NCBI GenBank assembly: GCA_035379945.1
Contig: DAOSWG010000002.1
Coordinates: 58,283 to 122,282, forward strand
DNA length: 64,000 nt
Direction of reading: 5' to 3'
Source: JAAYZB01 sp035379945
GTDB lineage: Bacteria > Bacillota_I > Bacilli_A > Izemoplasmatales > Hujiaoplasmataceae
Shown here: positions 43,132 through 51,678 of the stretch, piece after piece
Layout of the letters: each line of letters begins with the position of its first letter
How positions within the stretch are numbered: the stretch's first letter is position 1
The notes under the pieces: model-generated
What the model was told of the DNA's origin: nothing
Database searches by the model: none
Seen by the model: the letters and a program-made list of their open reading frames with translations, nothing else
Translations under genes and position numbers: made by a program

Positions 43132-44226
43132 TCAATATGCTTTGGCAAAATAAACGATTTTCGTCGCTTTCTTTCCGCATACCGGACATGTTTCCGTAAT
43201 TACTTCCTGGGTGAAAGGTATGCATCTTGCCGTTGCCTGGGTTTCTTCCTTGATCTTGTCTTCGCAAGCACGGTCTCCGCACCACATCATGCGGACATAG
43301 CCGCCTTCTTTCGCCATTATTTCCTTGAATTTTGCGTATGTATAAGCATCATGCGTATTGGACTTGACATTGGCTAAGGCCTTGGCGTACATTTCNNNNN
43401 NNNNNNNNNNNNNNNNNNNNNNNNNNNNNNNNNNNNNNNNNNNNNNNNNNNNNNNNNNNNNNNNNNNNNNNNNNNNNNNNNNNNNNNNNNNNNNNGCTTT
43501 GGCGAAACCCTGGCCGAAATAATGGGTGGTTCCGCTCTGGAGGGCTTTGTTGTCGTGCATCAAGGCTTCGATCGTGTAAGTCGCTTCGGCTCCGGCAAAT
43601 TTTTCTTTCTCAGTCTTGATACCGGTAACGAATGGAATCGCCAACAATTCCTTGCCGAGTTTTTCATAGATAGATAAAATATCGAGCGTTTCTTTCATGG
43701 CTTCCGCTTCGGTCTCGTGGATCGTATGGCCTTCTTGCCATAAAAACTCCGAACCGCGGAGGAATGGCCGTGTCGTTTTTTCCCATCTGACGACGCTGCA
43801 CCATTGGTTGTACTTCTTCGGCAGGTCGCGGTACGAGGAGACGATTTTGGCATAATGGTCGCAGAACAGGACTTCCGAGGTCGGTCTGATGATCAAACGG
43901 TCTGTAAGTTCCTCATTTCCACCGATAGTGACGATGGCCGTTTCGGGAGCGAAACCTTCGACATGCTCTTTTTCCTTTTGAAACAGGCTTTCCGGAATAA
44001 CCAAAGGAAAATAGACATTTTCATGTCCGGTTTTCTTCAGTTCGTTGTCCAAATAGGCCTGGATGCCTTCCCATAGTTTGTATCCGTACGGACGGTAGAT
44101 GATAAAGCCCTTGGTTTCGGTATAATCCATCAGTTCCGCTTTCTTGCAGACATCGGTATACCATTGGGCGAAGTCCTCGTCCCGGCCGGTTATGGCTTTG
44201 ACAAGTTTGTCTTTGTTGGCGTTCAT
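43132..44226 (-). CDS. proS: Prolyl-tRNA synthetase, interrupted by an assembly gap
   Basis: The eukaryote/archaea-like short ProRS. About 243 N-terminal residues (starting MNANKDKLVKAI, with YFPLVIPESLF, LIIRPTSEV, SVVRWEKTTRPFLRGSEFLWQEGHT) and 87 C-terminal residues (ending PVCGKKATKIVYFAKAY, zinc-type Cys) flank 100 N. The family is about 475-480 residues, so roughly 145 residues (anticodon domain and part of motif 3) are missing, more than the 33 codons the N run stands for. Nothing suggests a real truncation. A TGATATAAT promoter (44251-44259) and GAGGTGAG precede the ATG. Confidence 0.93.
   Translation of the reverse strand: MNANKDKLVKAITGRDEDFAQWYTDVCKKAELMDYTETKGFIIYRPYGYKLWEGIQAYLDNELKKTGHENVYFPLVIPESLFQKEKEHVEGFAPETAIVTIGGNEELTDRLIIRPTSEVLFCDHYAKIVSSYRDLPKKYNQWCSVVRWEKTTRPFLRGSEFLWQEGHTIHETEAEAMKETLDILSIYEKLGKELLAIPFVTGIKTEKEKFAGAEATYTIEALMHDNKALQSGTTHYFGQGFAKXXXXXXXXXXXXXXXXXXXXXXXXXXXXXXXXXXEMYAKALANVKSNTHDAYTYAKFKEIMAKEGGYVRMMWCGDRACEDKIKEETQATARCIPFTQEVITETCPVCGKKATKIVYFAKAY
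43396..43495. other. Assembly gap (100 N)
   Basis: Exactly 100 N inside proS, a placeholder of unknown true length. From the expected protein length the real gap is probably about 430-450 bases, so coordinates to the right are likely offset. Confidence 0.98.
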
Positions 44227-44250
44227 TGTCTCACCTCGTGTCGATAATAT

Positions 44251-44259
44251 ATTATATCA
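44251..44259 (-). promoter_or_regulatory. Extended -10 promoter of proS
   Basis: Minus strand TGATATAAT (44251-44259), 25 bases before the proS ATG; weak -35. Confidence 0.5.
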
Positions 44260-44269
44260 CTTTTCTTTG

Positions 44270-45748
44270 TTAGTATATGGCTTTTTCGACGAAACGGAAA
44301 AACGCTTCGGTGTCTTGAGCCTTGAATACACCGCAATCTTCGATCGCGCTTTCGAAAATCCGGCCGACTTCTTTTTCGAAGAAACGATCAAGGTTGTCTG
44401 TAGCGGTTGCTTCACCTCGGATACTTTCCAGCCACGAAAGATGTTTTTCCAGTTCGGGGTAATCTGAGAATTCCCTGTTTTCACGGATGCATGCCTTGGC
44501 TAGGGCCAGTTCGCTTAAAAGCCGGCCCGGAAGGATGGCGAGACCCATGACTTCGATCAAACCGATATTCTCTTTTTTGATATGGAAATATTCTTCCCTT
44601 GTATGAAAAACTCCGTAAGGACGCTTTTCGGTTCGCCGATTGTTCCGAAGTACGAGATAGAGATTGTACTCGGCGCCATCCAATTTAATTATCGGAGTCA
44701 CTGTGTTGTGGCAGCCATCTTCTGTTTGAGCCAAGATACCCAAATCCCCGTCAGTATATTGTTTCCAGGCTTCGAAGATCTGGTTGGCCATGTCTTCCAG
44801 ACGATTTTCGTTGTTACAGACGAGCCTGATGACGGAAAGCGGCCAATCAAGCACTTCGGCTCTGATTCTTCCGGATTTGAATGTCCTCAGGATTCTGGCT
44901 TTCTCGATGGGAAAGTCATAACGGCCTCCCTGAAAATGGTAATGGGAAAGAATCGATCCGCCGACAATCGGTAGACCGGCATTGGAACCGATCAGATAAT
45001 TAGGAAATTTATTGATGAAATCGATCAGTTCCGCAAAGGTATCTCTATCCACTTTCATCGGAAAATGATCTTTGCGAAGAACTATGCAATGTTCATTGAA
45101 ATAGGCATACGGGGAATATTGGAACGCCCACATGTCTTTTTCGTTGTTGATAGTCATGGAAATAGTCCGGTGATTGCTTCTCGGAGCCAACTCATCCGTT
45201 CCGTAAAAGCCGACATTTTCCACGCAAAGCGCGCATTTCGGATACTTTTCATCATCGGTGTTTTGCGCTTTGACGACAATATCTTTCGGATCGTTTTCCG
45301 GTTTCGAAAGATTAACCGTTATCTGCAATTTGCCGTATTTTCCCGCATATTCGTAAGATACGTTCTTGGCGATTCTTCTGGTCTTGATATAATTGGTGTC
45401 ACAGGAAAACCTGTAAAACCAATCGGTAGCCGTACGGGGACCAATATGATATTTTTCCCGAAATATACGGTTTACTTCAGCCGGTCGCGGTATCAGACAA
45501 TCAACGAGCTTGGCTTCAAAATTGTCGCGCGACGAAATAGTGTCTTCGATCAGACCTTTCGCGACAGCCTGGTCCAGCAATGTTTCCATCACGATAAAGT
45601 AATCGACATCTTCTCTGATGTCTTCTTTAACGAAAGTGTCCAGTTTAAGAAGATAAAGCATCCCGTTGATCGCATATTCATAATCATCCTTGGCCAAAAG
45701 CCCATGTGTCAAAGCGTATTTAGCCAACTGGTTTATCAGTGTGTTCAC
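44270..45748 (-). CDS. galT: UDP-glucose--hexose-1-phosphate uridylyltransferase, class II
   Basis: 492 residues, the long Firmicutes form. Exchanges UMP between UDP-glucose and galactose 1-phosphate in the Leloir pathway. It begins with helical residues (MNTLINQLAKYAL) and contains YAYFNEHCIVLRKDHFPM, GGSILSHYHFQGGRYDFPIEKA (active-site His region) and ILAQTEDGCHNTVTPI. The start is GTG at 45748, overlapping the galE stop (GTGA), with AAGGTGAT upstream. Galactokinase (galK) is not in the window. Confidence 0.95.
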   Translation of the reverse strand: MNTLINQLAKYALTHGLLAKDDYEYAINGMLYLLKLDTFVKEDIREDVDYFIVMETLLDQAVAKGLIEDTISSRDNFEAKLVDCLIPRPAEVNRIFREKYHIGPRTATDWFYRFSCDTNYIKTRRIAKNVSYEYAGKYGKLQITVNLSKPENDPKDIVVKAQNTDDEKYPKCALCVENVGFYGTDELAPRSNHRTISMTINNEKDMWAFQYSPYAYFNEHCIVLRKDHFPMKVDRDTFAELIDFINKFPNYLIGSNAGLPIVGGSILSHYHFQGGRYDFPIEKARILRTFKSGRIRAEVLDWPLSVIRLVCNNENRLEDMANQIFEAWKQYTDGDLGILAQTEDGCHNTVTPIIKLDGAEYNLYLVLRNNRRTEKRPYGVFHTREEYFHIKKENIGLIEVMGLAILPGRLLSELALAKACIRENREFSDYPELEKHLSWLESIRGEATATDNLDRFFEKEVGRIFESAIEDCGVFKAQDTEAFFRFVEKAIY

Positions 45749-46740
45749 CTGTCATCACCTTCGTATCCGTACGGATGTTTTTGATGAAATTCCCAAGCGG
45801 AACGGATGATTTCCTCCAAACCCTTTTTCGGAATCCAACCCAATATTTTTTCTGCTTTTAGGTTCGATGCTATCAGTCTGGCGGGATCGCCAGCGCGCCT
45901 GGGACCGAACACGTGTTCGATTTCATATCCAGTCACCCTTGACGCCGTCTCGACAATTTCCAGATTGGAAAATCCTTTGCGGTTTCCCAGATTGAATATA
46001 TCGGATGGCTTTCCGCTTGCCAGATAATCAAGTCCTTTGAGATGGGCGCTGACCAAATCTCCGACATGGATGTAATCACGGACACAGGTTCCGTCCTCAG
46101 TGTCATAATCGTTGCCATAGATAACGATATTTTCTCTTAAACCGAGTGGTACTTGCAAAACGATCGGTATCAGATGGGTTTCCGGCCGGTGGTCTTCTCC
46201 GATCGATTGATCGCAGGATGCGCCGGCAACATTGAAGTAACGCAAGCTGACATAGCGGATGCCATACGCGGCATCGGCCCATTTCATCATTTTTTCCATA
46301 ATCAGTTTTGATTCGCCATATGGATTGGTAGGCATCGGGATGTCATCTTCCGTTATCGGCATTTCCAATTTATCTCCGTAAACAGCTGCGGACGAGGAAA
46401 AAACGATCGTTTTTGTCTGATGTCTTTTCATGGTTTCCAAAAGACAGAGCATCCCGTTGACATTGTTGTCAAAATATTTGAATGGCTTTTCCATGGATTC
46501 CGGAACCAGAGAACAGGCGGCAAAATGGACGCAAGAATCAAATTGATTACCGGCAAATACCGTTTCCATGAAATCGAGATCGCGGATGTCTCCCAAGTGA
46601 AAAATCGCTCTTGAATCAACGGCCTCTCTGTGTCCGGTTGTCAAATTGTCCACCACATGGACTTCATGATTCGCGTTCAATGCGGCTTTGACGAAATGGC
46701 TGCCGATATAACCGGCGCCGCCGGTAACTACTATTTTCAT
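45745..46740 (-). CDS. galE: UDP-glucose 4-epimerase
   Basis: 331 residues, SDR superfamily. Interconverts UDP-galactose and UDP-glucose. NAD-binding GGAGYIGSHF at the N-terminus, DNLTTGH, the active site Ser in FSSSAAVYG and the YxxxK pair in NPYGESK, with VRDYIHVGDLVSAH and a substrate-binding late FNLGNRKGFS. GGAGG lies before the ATG, which overlaps the galM stop by 4 bases. Confidence 0.97.
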   Translation of the reverse strand: MKIVVTGGAGYIGSHFVKAALNANHEVHVVDNLTTGHREAVDSRAIFHLGDIRDLDFMETVFAGNQFDSCVHFAACSLVPESMEKPFKYFDNNVNGMLCLLETMKRHQTKTIVFSSSAAVYGDKLEMPITEDDIPMPTNPYGESKLIMEKMMKWADAAYGIRYVSLRYFNVAGASCDQSIGEDHRPETHLIPIVLQVPLGLRENIVIYGNDYDTEDGTCVRDYIHVGDLVSAHLKGLDYLASGKPSDIFNLGNRKGFSNLEIVETASRVTGYEIEHVFGPRRAGDPARLIASNLKAEKILGWIPKKGLEEIIRSAWEFHQKHPYGYEGDDR

Positions 46741-47753
46741 GTTTGTTCCTCCAATCTGTAAGAAATTCTATGATGATACCTTTGGCCTTCCATCAGGGCA
46801 TATCCTTCAAACCTTGTGTCATTCACGGCATTGGTCTGGAAGTGCGGTTCGATGGCAAGAGCGCCGTGAAAAGCCATGGGCTTCCCGTTTGATAAAATCG
46901 ACATGTCTGGATAATTGCCGGTATAGAGATTTAGGCCCGGGTAATCACTTTTTATCGTGAGCGTTTTGTTGTTTTTGACAGAATGTATTTTGGCGTCAAA
47001 CAATCTAGTTTTGGATAGTATGTAGTAGTTGTCGATTCCCAGATTGCCAGCGTTTGTCAAGACCAAATCGTTTAACGCGTCCGCCAACAAACGCGGACGT
47101 CTAAAATCGAAGCCGGTTTTGGCTACTTTAATGATATCATTGCCAACCATTTGCCCGTCTGTCAACACCACATGCGATGCCGGTATTTCCAAAATATGTG
47201 TCTTTGACAAATCATGGGATGGATCGCCTTCCAGATTGAAATAAACATGATTCGTCATATTGACAAGCGAATTCTCCCTCGCCAGCACATCGTAGTCGAT
47301 TTCCAGGATTCCCGGTTTAACCGTATATCTAACATAAACATCCAAACTGGCCGGAAACATGGCATGCCGGTAATCTAGTCTATAGATGACAAATTCGCCT
47401 CGGTCGTCCTTGCCAATCCTGACGATTTCGAAATACATAAAAGCCATGCTTTGTTTTCCGCTATGCAGAAAACCGGCATAGTCGGGATCCATGGCATAAT
47501 GCCTGTTACCGAAATCAAATGCGGAATCGCGGATTCTCCCGGCTATGGGACCAATGGTGGCTCCCAGATACATACCGGGTTCAAGAGGCATTTGATACTG
47601 GGAGAATTCACGATATGTCGGAACAATATCGGTTCCGTCTTTTGTCCGCCAGCGAGTGATCGAAGCTCCCAAATTGATAAATGATATCAATTGTCCTTCC
47701 GAATCGATGGTGGTCTCGATTATCTTATCGTCTAAGTCAATTGATGTTATCAT
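46737..47753 (-). CDS. galM: Aldose 1-epimerase (galactose mutarotase)
   Basis: 338 residues. Interconverts alpha and beta anomers of galactose or glucose. Beta-sandwich with GATIGPIAGRIRDSAF (Arg), SGKQSMAF preceded by the active-site His in FLHSG, TNHVYFNLEG (catalytic His), GIDNYYIL and the catalytic Glu in ALAIEPHFQTNA. Its start overlaps the 3' end of the RluA gene by 17 bases. Provides alpha-galactose for the galE/galT pathway. Confidence 0.94.
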   Translation of the reverse strand: MITSIDLDDKIIETTIDSEGQLISFINLGASITRWRTKDGTDIVPTYREFSQYQMPLEPGMYLGATIGPIAGRIRDSAFDFGNRHYAMDPDYAGFLHSGKQSMAFMYFEIVRIGKDDRGEFVIYRLDYRHAMFPASLDVYVRYTVKPGILEIDYDVLARENSLVNMTNHVYFNLEGDPSHDLSKTHILEIPASHVVLTDGQMVGNDIIKVAKTGFDFRRPRLLADALNDLVLTNAGNLGIDNYYILSKTRLFDAKIHSVKNNKTLTIKSDYPGLNLYTGNYPDMSILSNGKPMAFHGALAIEPHFQTNAVNDTRFEGYALMEGQRYHHRISYRLEEQT

Positions 47754-48456
47754 CTACCGGTCCTGTTTTTACGATAATATCTTGGAAATATGCGAATCCT
47801 CCGATTGAAGGAAGCGATTGAAATGACAGTTTCTCGCCTGTAACCGGATGCAAAAAAGCCAAGTGATACGCCCAAAGCGACAAACTGTTCGATCCAATTC
47901 TCAATTGCGACCCGTATTTCGTGTCGCCCATGATCGGATGATTTCGACTGGAAAATTGGACTCTGATCTGATGGAAACGTCCCGATCCAAGACTTATTCT
48001 AACTAATGAAATCCATTTTTCATTGATCTTTTTGTTGGCAAGACATACATACGACAAACTGGATTTTTTGCCTGATTCCGAAATCTGGCCCTTCAACGAA
48101 ACGCTGTTCTTGACGAGATTATCTTCGAGAACAATTCTTGTTCCCGTATCGAGTTTGCCTTCGACGACAGCCAGATATTCTTTCCAGAAATTTCTTTCCC
48201 TGATCGCTTCGGAAAGACGCGAGGCGGCTTTTGAAGTTCTGGCAAAAACCATGACACCCCCGACATTCATGTCGAGCCTGTGAACCAGACCGAGGTAGAC
48301 GTTGCCCGGTTTTCCGTATTTATTCTTGATATACTCTTTCAAATATGTCAGCATGTCCGCGGTGTTCTTTTTCCCGGGTTGCGACAAGAATCCCGGAGGT
48401 TTCAAAGCCACCAGGAGATGATTGTCTTCGTAAAGAATCTCCGGTTTGTTTTCCAT
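47737..48456 (-). CDS. RluA-family pseudouridine synthase (no S4 domain)
   Basis: 239 residues. The catalytic Asp lies in VHRLDMNVGGVMVFA; the usual DxxTSG is DMNVGG. SGRFHQIRVQF matches motif III. No S4 domain is present, unlike the paralogue at 3816-4706. It acts on rRNA or tRNA uridines; target unknown. The ATG at 48456 (GGGA 8 bases upstream) is preferred to the ATG at 48465, which overlaps the ZIP stop. Inside the galactose operon. Confidence 0.88.
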   Translation of the reverse strand: MENKPEILYEDNHLLVALKPPGFLSQPGKKNTADMLTYLKEYIKNKYGKPGNVYLGLVHRLDMNVGGVMVFARTSKAASRLSEAIRERNFWKEYLAVVEGKLDTGTRIVLEDNLVKNSVSLKGQISESGKKSSLSYVCLANKKINEKWISLVRISLGSGRFHQIRVQFSSRNHPIMGDTKYGSQLRIGSNSLSLWAYHLAFLHPVTGEKLSFQSLPSIGGFAYFQDIIVKTGPVDDNIN

Positions 48457-48461
48457 ACTAA

Positions 48462-49259
48462 TCATCCCAGTGCCACATCAAGAATCATCATGATGATAAA
48501 TCCGGCCATGACGGCCAGAGTACCGATATTCGAATGCTCACCGATCGTCGACTCAGGAATCAGTTCCTCAACCACGACATAGATCATCGCTCCGGCCGCA
48601 AAAGCCAAAAACCATGGCATCAAAGCCGTGAGCTGTGTGGCAAGCACGATACCTAGTAATGCAAAAACCGGTTCGACAGCACCGCTCAAGACTCCGTACA
48701 AAAAGGACTTCCCGGCAGATACTTTCTCCTGACGTAAAGGAAGCGATATTGCCGCTCCTTCGGGAAAGTTTTGGATTCCTATACCGAGAGCGAGCCCGAA
48801 TGCCGCGGTAATGGCGATCGCCGATCCGTTATACAATGCCAAGCCGAAAGCCAAACCGACGGCCAAGCCTTCTGGGATGTTGTGAAGCGTCACCGCAAAC
48901 ACAAGCATCGTCGAACGTTTTAAGGAACTTTTCAGTCCTTCGGGATGATCTTCACCCAAATGCAGATGCGGGATCAGGTTGTCCACCAAGAGCAAGAACA
49001 GGCCGCCACATGCAAATCCGACGGCGGCGGGAATCCAGGCGATGACACCGTTCGCTTCCGATTCTTCGATCGACGGTATCAGAAGGCTCCATACCGAAGC
49101 GGCGATCATGATGCCGGCGGCAAAACCCAAAAAGAGCTGTTTGGCTAGGGTACTCATGGTTTTCCGGAAAAAGAAAACCATTGCGGCCCCGGCGGATGTC
49201 ATCAGGAATATGAACGCTATCCCTATGACTGTTGTTATCTCATCGGGAAGATTGAACAT
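48462..49259 (-). CDS. ZIP family divalent metal transporter
   Basis: 265 residues with eight hydrophobic segments, ZupT-like. Imports zinc or other divalent metals. Metal-site helices IV and V carry VTLHNIPEGLAVGLAF and QNFPEGAAISLPL; a His-containing variable loop (PHLHLGEDHPEG) follows helix III. AGGAGG lies before the ATG, 10 bases after the Gfo-GNAT gene. Confidence 0.93.
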   Translation of the reverse strand: MFNLPDEITTVIGIAFIFLMTSAGAAMVFFFRKTMSTLAKQLFLGFAAGIMIAASVWSLLIPSIEESEANGVIAWIPAAVGFACGGLFLLLVDNLIPHLHLGEDHPEGLKSSLKRSTMLVFAVTLHNIPEGLAVGLAFGLALYNGSAIAITAAFGLALGIGIQNFPEGAAISLPLRQEKVSAGKSFLYGVLSGAVEPVFALLGIVLATQLTALMPWFLAFAAGAMIYVVVEELIPESTIGEHSNIGTLAVMAGFIIMMILDVALG

Positions 49260-49269
49260 CGGTTTCCTC

Positions 49270-51591
49270 CTATTGGTAATTCATATTGTTTGTCCAGACA
49301 AACGGGATCGGGAACACTTCGCTAAAAGAAACCGGAATCCCGGTTCTTTCCGAATTGGCTTCGCCGAAAACGATGCTTATAAGATCTCGGCAATTGTCGG
49401 TTTCGAAACGTGAACCATTAACTTCTAGCGTCTGTTTCCCGTCTTTTTCCGCAATTGTGACGATGCATCCTTTCGTCTGGAAATATGGCTGTAATTTTTT
49501 GAAAAATCTTTCCCAGTTCAGCACCGTGAAACTGGCATATTGATCGGTCTTCATTGCCGCGTCTTTGTCCATCAAAGAATTGATCGGATCTGATATATCA
49601 ACCGGTAATATTATTTGTCTATGGCCGTATTTGGCCATTATCTGACGCAATGACGACAGAATATCTTCTCGCGGTCCCGCTATTTCTCGTATCAGTAATT
49701 CGTCAGGATCATCTGATTTTTTTAAATTGACGTATGCCACCGGTTTTCCTTTTTTGAATATTATTTCTAGATGGGTTTCGGCAAACGGCTCTGGATAAGT
49801 ACTGCCTTTTATCAACATGGCGAATTCCTGATCATTTCTCAGATAACGGATTGGTTCTCTATCATATATCGTTTTCAAATCGAAAAGATATTTTTCGTCA
49901 TAATCTTTGATTGTGACAACATCGTTTAACGGCAAGTTGTCGATGTCGATCAGATAGCCATTGACATTTCCCGCCCTTTTGGCTCCGAAACGATCGTAAA
50001 TTCCGCCTTCGCCGGAAATTATCACGAGATCGATTCCTTCTCTTTCCATTTGTGTTTTGGCAATCGAAAGCAACTTTGAAGCCAAATCACGGCGTCTATA
50101 CAAAGGCGATGTGGCAACCGATCCGATCGATGCTGCCATAATGTCACAATCTATCAATCTGACGACGGAAGGATAATAATTGACCATCGAACACACTTCG
50201 TTTTTGTAGGCGGCTACGAACATATGATTGCGATTAGCCTGTGACAAAAGCAACGGAAACAGCGATCCCATGCTTTTATCGAAAGTTTCCGATGCCAGAA
50301 CAATCGCTTTTTCCACATCTTCCGCTTTTGCAGATCGAAGGCTCAAATCGCTAAACGACGAACAATACTTTGAAAAATCGACGACTTTGTCGTAACGTCG
50401 GGAAATTTCGGCCGCAAATGCCAACAGGTGACTTTCAACCGAAGCTTTTACATCGGCTTTTTCCAGTTTTTTGCCTTCTGACACCATTTTAACGAAATCA
50501 TGCATAATTCCGTGATCGCCGCCACCATGACCGGCGATATCGTCACCATTGAATCTTACGGTTATGGGCTCCTGACCGAATTTGGCCAGTATTAACTCGT
50601 TTTTCTCCATATGGCCGCGGATCTCGCCCTTGGTTCCCATCAGTTTGATCGTTCGCATGTTTTCGTTAGTGAATGCCGACATCGTGAAACAGGCGGTAAC
50701 GCCATTTTCGAATTCAATGGTCGTCGACTGGTGATCTACCACATCGTTGTCACATCTGTATACGCAGCGTCCATAGGGACTGGTAGGAAGCACTTTCAAA
50801 AGGCTTTCGTCCGACATGTCGTTCGATACCGGCAATTTCATCCATATCGGGGCATTCAAGTATACTTTCGGCGCAAAGAACACGCATTCGTCCTGAGCCG
50901 GACAACCATTCATACAGTAATCGGGACTTCCTTCGGGAGCGTTTTTTTTACAGAAATGCTTTAGATTTCCAAAAGACGCTATCTTTGTCGGATGAGATGC
51001 GGCAAACCATATCAACAAATCGAGATCGTGGCATGATTTGGCCAGAATCATCGGACTTGACAGCGCTTCGTTCCGCCAGTTGCCGCGCACATAGCTGTGG
51101 GCATAGTGCCAGAATCCGACGTTCTCGTTGTGCTGTATGGCCGTCAATTCGCCGATTTCTTTGGCTTCCAGCCATTCTTTGATTTGAGAAAAAAATTCGG
51201 TATAGCGGAGAACATGTCCGATCATCAGAATAACGCCGTTTTTCGTCGCGGCTTCTTCCAAGGCAATACAGTCTTCCGGTTTTACGGCCATCGGTTTTTC
51301 CAAAAAAACATGATAACCTTTTTCCATAGCCATGATCGCGGGTTCCAGATGCATGGAATCCTGTGTGCAGATGAAACAAACATCCGCAAAACGCTCTTTT
51401 TCCAAAATCGGAAGGTAATCAGAAAATTGGTTTTCCAAAGAAAGCCGGTGTTGCAAGGCAAAATATCCCCTTCGCACGGGATCCGGTTCGGCCACGCCGA
51501 CGAATGTAATCTCATCTTGATGATGAAGTGCATAATCTCCGTATACTCCGATGCCTCTTGCTCCGGCTCCGATCATGATTGCCTTGAACAT
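49270..51591 (-). CDS. Fusion of Gfo/Idh/MocA oxidoreductase with a C-terminal GNAT (Eis-like) acetyltransferase
   Basis: 773 residues in one uninterrupted frame. Residues 1-400 are a Gfo/Idh/MocA dehydrogenase: NAD(P) site IGAGARGIG (7-15), the catalytic-Lys motif FLEKPMA (96-102), KSCHDLDLL (185-193) and GGGDHGIMHDF (356-366). A cysteine cluster (214-236) is like that in gut Gfo proteins. Residues 415-773 look like an Eis-type GNAT: LRSAKAEDVEKAIVLA and the acetyl-CoA loop VATSPLYRRRDLASKLL (492-508), where the second Gly of the RxxGxG/A pattern is Asp. Substrate unknown; the pairing suggests oxidation and N-acetylation of an amino sugar. AGGTGAT precedes the ATG. Confidence 0.8.
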   Translation of the reverse strand: MFKAIMIGAGARGIGVYGDYALHHQDEITFVGVAEPDPVRRGYFALQHRLSLENQFSDYLPILEKERFADVCFICTQDSMHLEPAIMAMEKGYHVFLEKPMAVKPEDCIALEEAATKNGVILMIGHVLRYTEFFSQIKEWLEAKEIGELTAIQHNENVGFWHYAHSYVRGNWRNEALSSPMILAKSCHDLDLLIWFAASHPTKIASFGNLKHFCKKNAPEGSPDYCMNGCPAQDECVFFAPKVYLNAPIWMKLPVSNDMSDESLLKVLPTSPYGRCVYRCDNDVVDHQSTTIEFENGVTACFTMSAFTNENMRTIKLMGTKGEIRGHMEKNELILAKFGQEPITVRFNGDDIAGHGGGDHGIMHDFVKMVSEGKKLEKADVKASVESHLLAFAAEISRRYDKVVDFSKYCSSFSDLSLRSAKAEDVEKAIVLASETFDKSMGSLFPLLLSQANRNHMFVAAYKNEVCSMVNYYPSVVRLIDCDIMAASIGSVATSPLYRRRDLASKLLSIAKTQMEREGIDLVIISGEGGIYDRFGAKRAGNVNGYLIDIDNLPLNDVVTIKDYDEKYLFDLKTIYDREPIRYLRNDQEFAMLIKGSTYPEPFAETHLEIIFKKGKPVAYVNLKKSDDPDELLIREIAGPREDILSSLRQIMAKYGHRQIILPVDISDPINSLMDKDAAMKTDQYASFTVLNWERFFKKLQPYFQTKGCIVTIAEKDGKQTLEVNGSRFETDNCRDLISIVFGEANSERTGIPVSFSEVFPIPFVWTNNMNYQ

Positions 51592-51614
51592 AATTTATCA
51601 CCTGCTCGATATCC

Positions 51615-51620
51615 ATTTTA
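51615..51620 (-). promoter_or_regulatory. -10 element for the Gfo-GNAT/gal operon
   Basis: Minus strand TAAAAT (51615-51620) with TGA before it; weak -35 (GGTCAT-like, 18 bases). It lies 24 bases before the ATG at 51591. Confidence 0.4.
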
Positions 51621-51649
51621 TCACAATTAACCGGATTTATGACCACGCT

Positions 51650-51678
51650 AAGAAAAAAACCAGGCAATATGCCTGGTT
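51650..51678 (-). terminator. Terminator of aspS
   Basis: Minus strand: AACCAGGC-ATATT-GCCTGGTT hairpin followed by TTTTTT. It abuts the aspS stop. Confidence 0.85.

Noticed and set aside
43132..44226. proS as a pseudogene
   Set aside because: The only interruption is the N run; both flanks are intact and match the family.
45065..45784. 239-codon plus-strand frame opposite galT
   Set aside because: Antisense shadow of galT; Phe/Ile/Arg-rich with no motif.
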